Origin: UMGS1370 sp963557065
GTDB lineage: Bacteria; Bacillota; Clostridia; Lachnospirales; Lachnospiraceae
Direction of reading: 5' to 3'
NCBI GenBank assembly: GCA_963557065.1
Contig: CAUWCT010000016.1
Span: forward strand, 1 to 37,444
DNA: 37,444 nt
The number at the start of each line of letters is the position of its first letter. Position 1 is the stretch's first letter. Positions 10,127 through 17,672 of this stretch are shown in pieces. Both the position numbers and the translations under genes were made by a program. The notes below the pieces were generated by a model. That model worked only from the letters and a program-made list of their open reading frames with translations. It was not told the origin of the DNA and did no database searches.

Positions 10127-10161
10127 ATTTCAATCCACAGTATTCTATTAAGAATACAGAC
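10127..10161 (-). CRISPR. Isolated CRISPR-repeat-like sequence (no array)
   Basis: The 35 bp begin (plus strand) with ATTTCAATCCAC, the widespread end of many CRISPR repeats, continue with a perfect palindrome (GTATTCT, ATTA, AGAATAC) and end in GAC. This is the layout of a Cas6/Cas5-type repeat read from its 3' end: on the minus strand it would end in GTGGATTGAAAT, giving the usual 8-nt ATTGAAAT crRNA tag downstream of a hairpin. No second copy was found in the window. It sits 345 bp upstream of cas6, and the left target duplication of the MITE overlaps its last bases. I read it as a single surviving repeat; chance similarity cannot be ruled out. Confidence 0.5.
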
Positions 10162-10162
10162 T

Positions 10163-10313
10163 GTAACAGTTCAGCCATGCGAAGATTCAGGCAGAAAAAA
10201 GCGTTGAAAACTTGTTTTCATAAGAGTTTTTCTGTCTGAATCTTTATAGGGCGGACGCCAGACGCTTCTTGTCCGCTGCAGGCGGGCAAGAAGATGCATG
10301 GCTGAACTGTTAC
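10163..10313 (+). mobile_element. 151-bp MITE, full copy 1
   Basis: Bounded by perfect 18-bp inverted repeats (GTAACAGTTCAGCCATGC and its complement) and flanked by 8-bp direct repeats TACAGACT and TACAGACC (7 of 8). Inside are two hairpins: AAGATTCAGGCAGAAAAA with TTTTTCTGTCTGAATCTT, and CTTCTTGTCCGC with GGCGGGCAAGAAG, so a transcript would fold as a three-way junction. There is no coding capacity. GTAA ends and 8-bp duplications are features of IS66-family transposition. The flanking stretch 10314-10439 is AT-rich with nothing recognisable. Confidence 0.88.
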
Positions 10314-10439
10314 TACAGACCAGACTTTAGTTTAACAGAGATCGTTTTCAAAAGCAATAGTTTCATTGATTGTGTGATGTGATTTTAGGAAAAAGTTTTA
10401 CTTCTAAAGTAAGGATATACAAATAAAATCATTTTCTCA

Positions 10440-10468
10440 TTGACATTATTTATTTTAACTGCTATAAA
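10440..10468 (+). promoter_or_regulatory. Promoter of the type III cas operon
   Basis: TTGACA at 10440-10445, a 17-bp spacer and TATAAA at 10463-10468. The start near 10475 leaves a leader of about 30 nt with AAAGGAG before cas6. Confidence 0.75.
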
Positions 10469-10505
10469 AATAAGAAGAACACAATATAGCAAAGGAGAGC
10501 GATTT

Positions 10506-11393
10506 ATGGAGAGCAAAGCAGTATTTGACCTTTCTTATCTGCCTTTAAAAATTGTCTTAAGAGCAGATCACTATGCGGAACTGCCGCCTTACCTGGGCTC
10601 TGCCCTGCGGGGGGTGATTGGCCAGTCTCTCTATCAGACAAGTCGGCAGGCATATGATTTTTTATATGCAAATGGAAAAAGTCAGAATGGTGAAAAAGAC
10701 ATTTTGAACCCATATATGATTGTTCCGCCGAAACCTTGTCATCCCAAAACAGCAGTAAGGCAGGGAGAACCGTTAGAGTTTCAGATGGTGCTTTTTGGTG
10801 AGGCGTCCGCCTATGCCTATCCTCTTGTGAAAGCGCTGCAAAACATTAGCCAATACGGACTGGGGGCACAGCGTTATCCCTTTCATCTGGAGTTTATAGG
10901 GAATGGGAGTTCCAATCGGGCTGTCTGGAGAAATGGACAGTATTACGAGGCAGGGATTCGGCAGGAAAACCTTGTCTGCAGACAATTAGAGCAAGTTACA
11001 GGCGCCATCATCCAACTGCAGACCCCGCTTAGAATCAGGCGGAGAGGACAACTGGTAACCAGTGTTTCATTCCCTGCTTTCATGCGGAATATTACAAAAA
11101 GGATAGGTGCAATTACAGAGCGCTATGGAGGCTGGGTTGATCAGACAGAGACAGAAAAAATCCTGGAATTGGCAGAACATATACAACTGGTAAAGGAAGA
11201 GTTGCATCTGGAACACATGGAACGCTACTCAAACCGGCTTCAGGAGAAAATGGATTTTAGCGGACTGATGGGAGAAATAGAGTTTGCAGGAGACATAACG
11301 CCGTTTGTGCCATGGCTGTCAGCAGCAGAAGTTTTGCACATTGGGCGTAATACCACTTTTGGAATGGGGCAGGTAGAAGTATTGTTTTTATAA
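10506..11393 (+). CDS. cas6: CRISPR pre-crRNA endoribonuclease Cas6 (RAMP)
   Basis: Cleaves CRISPR transcripts within repeats to make crRNAs for the type III complex. The 295-residue protein shows the Cas6 tandem ferredoxin-like plan: N-terminal PPYLGSALRGVIG (helix start typical of RAMPs), the central LVKALQNISQYGLGAQRYPF segment, and the C-terminal glycine-rich loop HIGRNTTFGMGQVEV close to the end, diagnostic for Cas6 of the PF10040 type. ATG 10506 is 8 nt from AAAGGAG; the frame is open back to 10440, which is the promoter. It is the first gene of the operon. Cas6 normally implies an array in the genome; none is present here beyond one repeat-like sequence upstream. Catalytic residues vary in this family and I do not assign them. 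Confidence 0.88.
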   Translation: MESKAVFDLSYLPLKIVLRADHYAELPPYLGSALRGVIGQSLYQTSRQAYDFLYANGKSQNGEKDILNPYMIVPPKPCHPKTAVRQGEPLEFQMVLFGEASAYAYPLVKALQNISQYGLGAQRYPFHLEFIGNGSSNRAVWRNGQYYEAGIRQENLVCRQLEQVTGAIIQLQTPLRIRRRGQLVTSVSFPAFMRNITKRIGAITERYGGWVDQTETEKILELAEHIQLVKEELHLEHMERYSNRLQEKMDFSGLMGEIEFAGDITPFVPWLSAAEVLHIGRNTTFGMGQVEVLFL

Positions 11394-11446
11394 ACTATGG
11401 AAATGATTTGAAACATGAAAATGAAAGAACGAAAGGATGAAAAACT

Positions 11447-12361
11447 ATGGGAGAGAATTGTGGAATGGGAAAAAAGACAGATGAGAAAGTTGCAATGGAA
11501 GCGATAGGGCATATCAAAGAAAACTATGAACGCCTGGAAAAAGAAATAGTGAATCAGTTGTATTTTGGGGCAGAACATGACAGCACAACCGGCCATTACC
11601 GGGAAATGGTTTGGAGCAGTATGTTTGAGAGAATTGTGCCTAAAAAGTTTGTAATCGAGCATTCAGTATTTATTATTGATTCAAAAGGAAATATCTCGCG
11701 GGAAGTAGATCTGGCTATTTTAGATGAGATGTATACGCCTTATATTTTTAAATACGGAGAACTGAAATTTATTCCCATTGAGGCAGTGGCGGCAGTGGTT
11801 GAGTGTAAAAGTACATCACTGGACTCAGAAGTTTTGAAGAATTGGACGGACAGTATTAGAAAACTTAAGACATCTCCAAGAGCAGTTGTGCGTACAATTA
11901 CAAAAATAGCTTGTGGGACAGAAGGAAATCCTGGTGTACCAACCCAGACTGGTACACGTCCCCTGCGCATCCTGTGCTGTTTACAGGAAAAGACTCCTAG
12001 TATAAAAAACAGGAGATTTTTTGATGTTGTGATCAGTGCGGGTTCGACTACAAAAGAACTGAATATTAAATGGAATGAGGAACAGGAGAATCTGTATGAG
12101 TGGTATGTAGAGTTAAATCATGCAGATAAAACAAATGAAGAAAGAGAGAAGCGGAAAAAGAATGAAACACTTAATGAGCAAACAAGCAAGAAGTTAGACA
12201 GCTACCAGGTTTCTCATGGAAACCATCTGCTGTCTTTGATGACGTTTAATTTTCAGTTAAACCAACTGCTGATGCTGATTAACAATCCCATGTTATTTCC
12301 CCACATGGCATATGTGGAAATGTTTAATAACAACCAGTACCAGAAAGGGAAAAAAGAATGA
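11447..12361 (+). CDS. DUF6602-like PD-(D/E)XK nuclease encoded in the cas operon
   Basis: A 304-residue soluble protein. An N-terminal helix with YREMVWSSMFERIVP (Glu 53) precedes the core: FIIDSKGNISREVDLAILDE (Asp 88), then FIPIEAVAAVVECKSTSL (Glu 119, Lys 121). The order E-D-ExK is that of the PD-(D/E)XK nuclease fold and matches the DUF6602 family pattern. The C-terminal half is charged and helical with a Lys/Glu-rich linker near 230-250. It lies between cas6 and cas10, 53 nt after cas6, and its stop overlaps the cas10 start by ATGA, so it is translationally coupled to the effector. It has no CARF domain. Because this cas10 lacks an HD nuclease, this protein could supply DNA cleavage; that is inference. 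Start at 11447 with AAAGGA upstream; ATG 11465 is an alternative. Confidence 0.7.
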   Translation: MGENCGMGKKTDEKVAMEAIGHIKENYERLEKEIVNQLYFGAEHDSTTGHYREMVWSSMFERIVPKKFVIEHSVFIIDSKGNISREVDLAILDEMYTPYIFKYGELKFIPIEAVAAVVECKSTSLDSEVLKNWTDSIRKLKTSPRAVVRTITKIACGTEGNPGVPTQTGTRPLRILCCLQEKTPSIKNRRFFDVVISAGSTTKELNIKWNEEQENLYEWYVELNHADKTNEEREKRKKNETLNEQTSKKLDSYQVSHGNHLLSLMTFNFQLNQLLMLINNPMLFPHMAYVEMFNNNQYQKGKKE

Positions 12362-14328
12362 AGGAACAAAAGCAGATAGTAGCGCTGTCGGTGGACAAAA
12401 TTCAAACATTTTTAACCCAGGCAATCCACTCTCATGTGCAGGAAAAACAGACAGAAGACGCAACGTTAAGCGGAATTAAACAAGCTTCTTACCAAATTTC
12501 CAATGGATTCTTTGAACAGGTTCAGCAAACATTTCCAGAGGATGGTAACAGAGTTTTGTTAGCCTGCTCTGGGGTATACATGTTTGAATGCTCACTGTCC
12601 GAGGAAGAGATAGAACAACGTTTAAATGACCTGTTTGTCCAATATTATTTAAACCATTGTGGACAAATACAAATCCGATGGACGTATTTTTCAAAGGATG
12701 AGAGAACGGATATTTCCTCTATTCAGGAAGCGAAAAAGCGTTTAAAGCAGTCTAAGATGTGGAATCCCATAATCGAAAAAAATAGAGAGATATTGTTTCA
12801 GTTTCAGGAGATAAAAGAAGAAAAACTTAGTGATGAAAAAGAAAATTTTGAATTTTTTGCTAAAACAATTAACGCTTTATACCAGAAAAAAGAGGGAGAA
12901 GAGGAAAAAAATCGTTTCCGGATTGCGGTTATAAAAGCTGATTTAGACGGCATGGGCGCTATGTTTAAAGGGATTCAGCGCTACGAAACATATCAGATAA
13001 TCAGTGGGATCTTAAATAGGGAAATTTCTTTAAATGGACTGAATCAGGCAGCTAAAAATTGTGCTCCAACAGGGAAAAAAGAGTGGCTCTTTCCGTTTTA
13101 TATTGCAGGTGACGATATCTTTTTTGCAGTGGCAGTGGAAGATTTAATCTGTGGTGTGAATGTTTGCAGAAATATTATGGAGACTGTAAACAAAACAATC
13201 AAAAAATCCGGCTGCCAGGAGACACTGGGAATCAGCATCGGAGTGGAAATTACCATCAACAGAGAGCCTATTCGCTATTATATGGATATGGTAGAACAGC
13301 AATTAAAAAATGCTAAGTCAAAGAGTGTACCAAACGTGCTGAGACCATTTTTGCGGATGAAAATTTCTATTGGAAATCTTACTTTTTTTGATGTTGATTA
13401 CGGAAAAATCAAAGAGAATAAGAAAGATAAGAACCTGAAGCATCAAATGAAGAATGTACCAATTTGGTCTTATTTTCAAAATGATTTGAGGCTGTTAAAT
13501 TGCATCAGAAACAGCAAAGACAGGTGTTCTGAATTAATAGGAAGACCTAATTTTTTCTATACCCTGCTTCAGGATATTATGGACGAAAGTGTTCAGAACA
13601 GCCCTGTTCGGTATATGAACCATGTACTGTACCATCTGTTTCCAAAGTATTGGGAGGATAAAGAACAAAAGGTTCGGGAAGCAGAACAACTCTTAAACTA
13701 CCACTTGATCTTACCTCTTTATCAGCAGGAGGACAAAGAACGTAAGATGGTTTTAAACCAGGAAACAAAGCAGTGGTTTGAGGGATATTTGCATTTGATG
13801 GTTCTTTTTAGTGATGTGAGATTCCAGATTAAAAACGGGAACCAAAAAGAGAATGATAAGATAGAATTTGAAAAGCATAAAAAAGAGATTACTGAAGATT
13901 TGTTTGAAACTCCAAGGGCCTATTTATATGAGACATGTTTAGTAAATCAGTCAAAGGAGATGACAGCATTGTTTGTTAATCTTATACCTTCCAAAAATCA
14001 AAAGAATGTCAGATATCAACGAATCCGCCTTAACAAGTCGATGCTGTTTCGTCTCCGAAATGTGGATGTTATGACAATCAAAAAGGCAGGGATGATGATA
14101 AAAGGTTTAAATCCTTTCACAAAAAAGGAAATAGAAGAACTCAACGAAAAGAAAAAGCAGGAGAAGAAAAGTTCCACTTATCTGTATTTTGATAAAAAGC
14201 AATTTGAGACAGCAGCAGCTAAAACAAAAGCATGGAATTCTGATTATATTGATTCACTGATGCTGTTTTACCAGTACAATGAGAAGGTAATGGAAATTAA
14301 AAAAACAGAGAAAAAAGGGAGAAAATAA
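12358..14328 (+). CDS. cas10: Cas10/Csm1-like large subunit, HD-less, AGDD variant
   Basis: Large subunit of a type III interference complex, 656 residues. It begins directly with the first palm-like domain (IVALSVDKIQTFLTQAI); the N-terminal HD nuclease domain of about 100 residues usual in Csm1 is absent. The second palm (about 187-340) has IKADLDGMGAMFKGI (Asp 195, Asp 197) and IAGDDIFFAV, in which A250-G251-D252-D253 replaces GGDD; both acidic residues are kept, so cyclic oligoadenylate synthesis remains possible. A long, Lys/Glu-rich C-terminal helical part follows (domain 4). Its ATG overlaps the previous stop, and csm3 starts 1 nt after its end, leaving no room for csm2. I assign Cas10 from the palm motifs and the neighbours. 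Confidence 0.85.
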   Translation: MKEQKQIVALSVDKIQTFLTQAIHSHVQEKQTEDATLSGIKQASYQISNGFFEQVQQTFPEDGNRVLLACSGVYMFECSLSEEEIEQRLNDLFVQYYLNHCGQIQIRWTYFSKDERTDISSIQEAKKRLKQSKMWNPIIEKNREILFQFQEIKEEKLSDEKENFEFFAKTINALYQKKEGEEEKNRFRIAVIKADLDGMGAMFKGIQRYETYQIISGILNREISLNGLNQAAKNCAPTGKKEWLFPFYIAGDDIFFAVAVEDLICGVNVCRNIMETVNKTIKKSGCQETLGISIGVEITINREPIRYYMDMVEQQLKNAKSKSVPNVLRPFLRMKISIGNLTFFDVDYGKIKENKKDKNLKHQMKNVPIWSYFQNDLRLLNCIRNSKDRCSELIGRPNFFYTLLQDIMDESVQNSPVRYMNHVLYHLFPKYWEDKEQKVREAEQLLNYHLILPLYQQEDKERKMVLNQETKQWFEGYLHLMVLFSDVRFQIKNGNQKENDKIEFEKHKKEITEDLFETPRAYLYETCLVNQSKEMTALFVNLIPSKNQKNVRYQRIRLNKSMLFRLRNVDVMTIKKAGMMIKGLNPFTKKEIEELNEKKKQEKKSSTYLYFDKKQFETAAAKTKAWNSDYIDSLMLFYQYNEKVMEIKKTEKKGRK

Positions 14329-14329
14329 A

Positions 14330-15046
14330 ATGGGAAATCATGTGAAAATAGAAATAAAAACACAGTCCAATCTGATGATCGGAGGAACACCCGCACCCTT
14401 TGAAATTGGCGGAATTGACCAGTGCACAGTAGTAGACGGAGAAGGATTTCCGTACATACCGGCATCTTCGTTAAAAGGAGCTCTTCGCAGCATTGTGACA
14501 AATGATACCAGTGAAATCGCAGCAAAGATCGCAAAGCTGTATGGGGAGCTTTTGCGAAAGGAAAAGGATAAAAAATGGGAGCAGATTTGTGCGATTTTGG
14601 CAGGAGACGAAGAGGCAATAAAAAGGGTGGAAGAGCGATACAGACAGGCAATAGAATCTGCAGCAGCAAATTATTTGTTTGGAATACGGGAATTTAATAA
14701 TACGCCTAAAATACTATTGAATGATTTGCGGCTGAAAACAGAGTACCGCAACAAGAAACAATGCTTTTCCATTGATGCTAAAACATCTGTTTTCAGAAAG
14801 GAAGAAGAGGTGAGATCCAACCCGCGAACTTATAAAGCAGCACGAACAGGACTGGTGTTTGAGGGGGAATTAGAATTCTATCATTTTGAAGGGGATTTTT
14901 GCGAAGAAGATATTTGTATGTGCAAAAACTATTTAATCAGACAACTGGAAAAATTCAATGAGGGCAGTTACCGCCTTGGAAATTCCAAGAGCCGCGGTTA
15001 TGGAAAAGTTTGTATAACGGTTAGAGAAGAAAGTGGGGAAAAATGA
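14330..15046 (+). CDS. csm3: Csm3-type RAMP (Cas7) backbone subunit
   Basis: Backbone subunit that binds crRNA and, in type III complexes, cuts target RNA. The 238 residues show the Cas7 RAMP signature LMIGGTPAPFEIGGIDQCTVVDGEGFPYIPASSLKGALRS; the Asp of GGID (residue 30) is at the position of the catalytic Asp of Csm3 (D33 in studied proteins). A middle insertion of about 60 residues is helical. The C-terminus has YRLGNSKSRGYGKV, the glycine-rich end typical of RAMPs. It starts 1 nt after cas10 with GGGAG upstream and overlaps the possible GTG 15033 start of csm4. It is the only Csm3-like gene in the locus, so it probably forms the whole backbone in several copies. Confidence 0.88.
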   Translation: MGNHVKIEIKTQSNLMIGGTPAPFEIGGIDQCTVVDGEGFPYIPASSLKGALRSIVTNDTSEIAAKIAKLYGELLRKEKDKKWEQICAILAGDEEAIKRVEERYRQAIESAAANYLFGIREFNNTPKILLNDLRLKTEYRNKKQCFSIDAKTSVFRKEEEVRSNPRTYKAARTGLVFEGELEFYHFEGDFCEEDICMCKNYLIRQLEKFNEGSYRLGNSKSRGYGKVCITVREESGEK

Positions 15047-15047
15047 G

Positions 15048-16014
15048 GTGCACAATTATAAAATTACGTTAAAATCTGTGGGAGGAATTACTCAACTGCC
15101 GGATTCTCAAAGGATTTTCGGAGCATTGATTTCAAGTTATGCGAGAAAAAACGGAGATGAAAAAAGCAACCGGACTGGTCCAGGCAGTTTATCAAAAGAC
15201 AATTCATCTGGCATTGTCAAATCTGTTTCCGTTGGATTATTTACCAATGCCATTCGATTACATTGTTGACCAGTTGGCTCAAAATACATCAGAAGAAAAA
15301 TCTTTAAAAGAAAGGCGGGAAGAAGTAAAAAAACGGGCATATATAAGAGTGGAAGATTTAAAAAAAGTATTCCATCAGCCAGAAGAGGCGTGCCATTTAT
15401 TTCCATATGTCACAACATGTTCCCAGCAGCAGCTGCGATCTTCTGTAGACAGCGCTTTGTACGGAATCGGGGGACTGGAAACAAAACTATATACAGTTCC
15501 TGTTACAGAACTGAAAGAGGTAAAAGAGACGGGGAAAGCCAGTACGGTTTCCGAATTTTGCTTTTATTTTCAGGGAAGTGGTGATGAAATAACAGATTCT
15601 ATGTTGGAGCATATACAGGAAATGCAGAACGAAAGAGAGAAGATTATCTTAGGAAAACGGGCATCGCAGGGATTGAATCTATACCGAATCACAGCAGTAA
15701 AATCCATCGTTCTTCCAGAGAAAAAGTATTACTTAAACCTGGGAATGCTGCTGCCTCAAAAGATTGATTTTGACCATTCTTATTTAAAGCTGTTTACCTC
15801 TGAAAGACGGCCTTTTGAGATGGCAGGGGGCTGGAGAAAAAGCAGCGGTAAATATTTTATCAGCTTTATTGACAGTGGAAGTATTGTAGCGTTGCAGGAT
15901 AAAGTGGAGGCAGCAGGGAATTGTGTTCCATCCCCGTTTAACCGCAATCGGGATATTGTATTTGGAAATGCGTTTTTATATCCCATTGATTGGAAGGAGG
16001 GAGTGGAAAAATGA
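15048..16014 (+). pseudogene. csm4: csm4 (Cas5-type RAMP), interrupted by a frameshift
   Basis: Csm4 caps the crRNA 5' end and contacts Cas10. The first frame (GTG 15048, or GTG 15033) reads HNYKITLKSVGGITQLPDSQ then RIFGALISSYARK, the usual Csm4 N-terminus, then becomes meaningless and stops at 15269. The downstream frame continues from about 15139 with ATGLVQAVYQKTIHLALSNL and runs to 16014, ending with a normal Csm4 C-terminus (GGWRKSSGKYFISFIDSGS and VFGNAFLYPI). Joining requires loss of one base; two A6 runs at 15146-15151 and 15160-15165 are the likely sites, and removing an A from the second gives GDEKATGLVQAVY. The joined protein would be about 321 residues, normal for Csm4. Causes could be a true mutation, an assembly error or slippage on the A-runs. 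The stop overlaps the csm5 ATG. Confidence 0.8.
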
Positions 16015-16784
16015 AAAAAGTGATATATGAAATGGAGATTTTATCCAGCACGATTATTTCTCCAAGAACAGGTCAGGCGTTCTACAAAGGAGTAGATTTT
16101 GGTTTAGAAGCAAATGTGGCTGATCCTTCTAAAATACAGACAAAAGCACAGGAGGTAGGAGTTATCTATCCGTTTTATCAGTATGGAGAATATGAAAAAT
16201 ATGATCCGGAACATGCCGCTTATTATATTCCGGGAAGTTCTATAAAAGGTGCGTTGTGTTCTTTGGAAGCCAGTAAAAAAACAGTGATGGCAGATGATAT
16301 TTTGGTTCCAAACAGTGCGATTGTACTTCGCAATTTATGGAAGGGACAATATCTGGAACAAGAGAATCAGGCAAAAATGGAGGTCTTTTTTGGCAATGTA
16401 GGGGTTGAGATGATAAAAAAGGGGACCAGATTAGAGGGAGAAATCTATCTAAATGACCAGCTTCATTTTTCGGAAATTTTATCAGATGCAAATAAAGGGA
16501 CGGCTGTTAAAATAGGACAAATGTGCGAGTATTTTCAGACAATTTTAAGAAAGCAAGATAAGAAGGAAACGTTTTATAACACAGTCAAACAGGTACAAAA
16601 GTCCTTGCGTTTGCTTCAGAAAGAGAAAAATATCTTTTTAATTGGAGGATATAAAGGGCTGCTTCATTCCATACAACTGAAAAATAAGAAAAACTTAGCG
16701 GAGATAAAAAGCGGGGTATTTTTAGATCAGGAATCAGGGCTGCCTCATGGTTTGGTCAGAATCAAGAGGTGGAGAGAGAGTTAA
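16011..16784 (+). CDS. csm5: Csm5-type RAMP subunit (short)
   Basis: RAMP at the crRNA 3' end of type III-A complexes, needed for crRNA maturation. The 257 residues carry an N-terminal beta strand followed by STIISPRTGQAFYKGVDF, YYIPGSSIKGALCSLEA (the RAMP IPGSSIKGAL motif) and a C-terminal FLIGGYKGLLHSI ... GLPHGLVRIKRW, which resembles the Csm5 end. It is shorter than the usual 330-400 residues. ATG 16011 follows GAAGGAGGGAG by about 10 nt and overlaps the csm4 stop (ATGA). It is the last gene of the operon; no csm6 or other CARF effector follows. Confidence 0.75.
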   Translation: MKKVIYEMEILSSTIISPRTGQAFYKGVDFGLEANVADPSKIQTKAQEVGVIYPFYQYGEYEKYDPEHAAYYIPGSSIKGALCSLEASKKTVMADDILVPNSAIVLRNLWKGQYLEQENQAKMEVFFGNVGVEMIKKGTRLEGEIYLNDQLHFSEILSDANKGTAVKIGQMCEYFQTILRKQDKKETFYNTVKQVQKSLRLLQKEKNIFLIGGYKGLLHSIQLKNKKNLAEIKSGVFLDQESGLPHGLVRIKRWRES

Positions 16785-16794
16785 AAAAGGCGGC

Positions 16795-16897
16795 AGACAG
16801 TATGAGCCGGGGGAATTTAGCGTACTGTCTCACTCATATTCGTATAAGACTTGCCTGAATTTCCATCTGCGTCATTATACTGAGCGGGACAGTACAC
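16795..16897 (+). other. Dyad region after csm5
   Basis: AGACAGTA at 16795 and TACTGTCT at 16823 form a perfect 8-bp inverted repeat around a 20-nt loop. GCGTACTGTCTCACTC (16821-16836) is echoed in inverted form at 16882-16897 (GAGCGGGACAGTACAC, 12 of 16). There is no T-run, so it is not a standard terminator. It may be the worn end of a mobile element or a structured 3' end. Confidence 0.35.
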
Positions 16898-16946
16898 GAA
16901 TCCCTATGTATCGGTATTGTTATACCTGTTTTACATTTAAGAAGTT

Positions 16947-17525
16947 TTAACGTGCAGGATCAGATTTTTTTATAATCTGAGCAGGTTCAAAAGAACCAAT
17001 CGCCTCACAGACACCGCATACGTCAGGACGAGTGGTATAAGTTGCACCGCAGAACATGCAGCGATATCCGGCTACAAGTTCTTTTTGGGGGGTATCAAAA
17101 GCGTCAGTGCCGGATTTTCCGGACGTTTGTTTCTTCATAAGTGATGTAAGGGCAAGGAGAAACTGTGCCTCATGTTCCTTTTCAATTTTGGAAATATTCT
17201 TAAAAAGTGTGGCAATCTCATCAAATCCTTCTTCCTCTGCCTTTTTTGCAAATTCCGGATACATAGAAGACCACTCTGAATATTCTCCTTCCATAGAGTC
17301 TTTCAGATTTGAGGTACTGTCTTTAATTCCATTTATCAGGGTTTTGTAAAGAAGTTTTCCATGTATCCCTTCATTGACTGCCATCCGCTCAAAAAGTTCT
17401 TTGATTTCAGGATGGTTCTCTTTTGCGGCTTGTTCAGCAAAAAAGAGATATTTATTCCTTGCCATAGACTCTCCGCTAAATGCAGCTTTTAAATTTTTCT
17501 CTGTTTGAGATCCTTTTAAGTCCAT
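16947..17525 (-). CDS. Rubrerythrin
   Basis: Non-haem di-iron peroxidase that reduces hydrogen peroxide in anaerobes, cytosolic. The first 140 residues form the ferritin-like four-helix bundle with Glu/His iron ligands (FSGESMARNKYLFFAEQA, NEGIHGKLLY, SKIEKEHEAQFL). The C-terminal rubredoxin-like domain has CMFCG and CGVCE separated by 12 residues, the FeCys4 centre. Total 192 residues, normal. Start at 17525 with GGAGG upstream; the frame is open six codons further back. It is a single-gene unit downstream of, and convergent with, the cas operon. An AGTAAT-T-ATTACT palindrome 22 bp upstream of the start may be its operator. Confidence 0.93.
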   Translation of the reverse strand: MDLKGSQTEKNLKAAFSGESMARNKYLFFAEQAAKENHPEIKELFERMAVNEGIHGKLLYKTLINGIKDSTSNLKDSMEGEYSEWSSMYPEFAKKAEEEGFDEIATLFKNISKIEKEHEAQFLLALTSLMKKQTSGKSGTDAFDTPQKELVAGYRCMFCGATYTTRPDVCGVCEAIGSFEPAQIIKKSDPAR

Positions 17526-17547
17526 AATAAACCTCCAAAACAATATT

Positions 17548-17560
17548 AGTAATTATTACT
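17548..17560. promoter_or_regulatory. Possible PerR/Fur-like operator of rubrerythrin
   Basis: AGTAAT-T-ATTACT is a perfect 13-bp palindrome with the 1-base centre and AT-rich arms of PerR/Fur boxes, although the arms differ from the TTATAAT consensus. Peroxide control of rubrerythrin by PerR is known in clostridia; binding here is inferred. Confidence 0.35.
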
Positions 17561-17619
17561 GATATGATTATAAGATAAATATGAAATAAAAACAAGATTT
17601 TTTTGAAAAATGAAAACAA

Positions 17620-17658
17620 AAAATGCCTGCAGAAAACAAAAAGTTCTGCAGGCATTTT
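17620..17658 (-). terminator. Terminator of the phosphoribosyltransferase gene
   Basis: AAAATGCCTGCAGAA and TTCTGCAGGCATTTT form a perfect 15-bp stem just past the stop codon at 17673 on the minus strand. Confidence 0.85.
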
Positions 17659-17672
17659 GTCAAACTTAAAAC

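Noticed and set aside
10314..10505. Possible continuation of a CRISPR array after the MITE, with TTTCATTGATTG near 10361 as a second repeat
   Set aside because: Only TTTCA matches the lone repeat; there is no palindrome and no further copy.
15139..15269. Programmed ribosomal frameshift in csm4
   Set aside because: The required shift is +1 (or -2); I see no slow codon or stop at the junction, and A6 runs are short for polymerase slippage. Kept only as an alternative.
16795..16830. The AGACAGTA dyad as a CRISPR repeat
   Set aside because: Single copy, loop too long, and no resemblance to the repeat-like sequence at 10127.
16747..16950. 67-codon open frame after csm5
   Set aside because: It overlaps the csm5 end, has no clear ribosome binding site, and its composition does not look like a protein; treated as noncoding.
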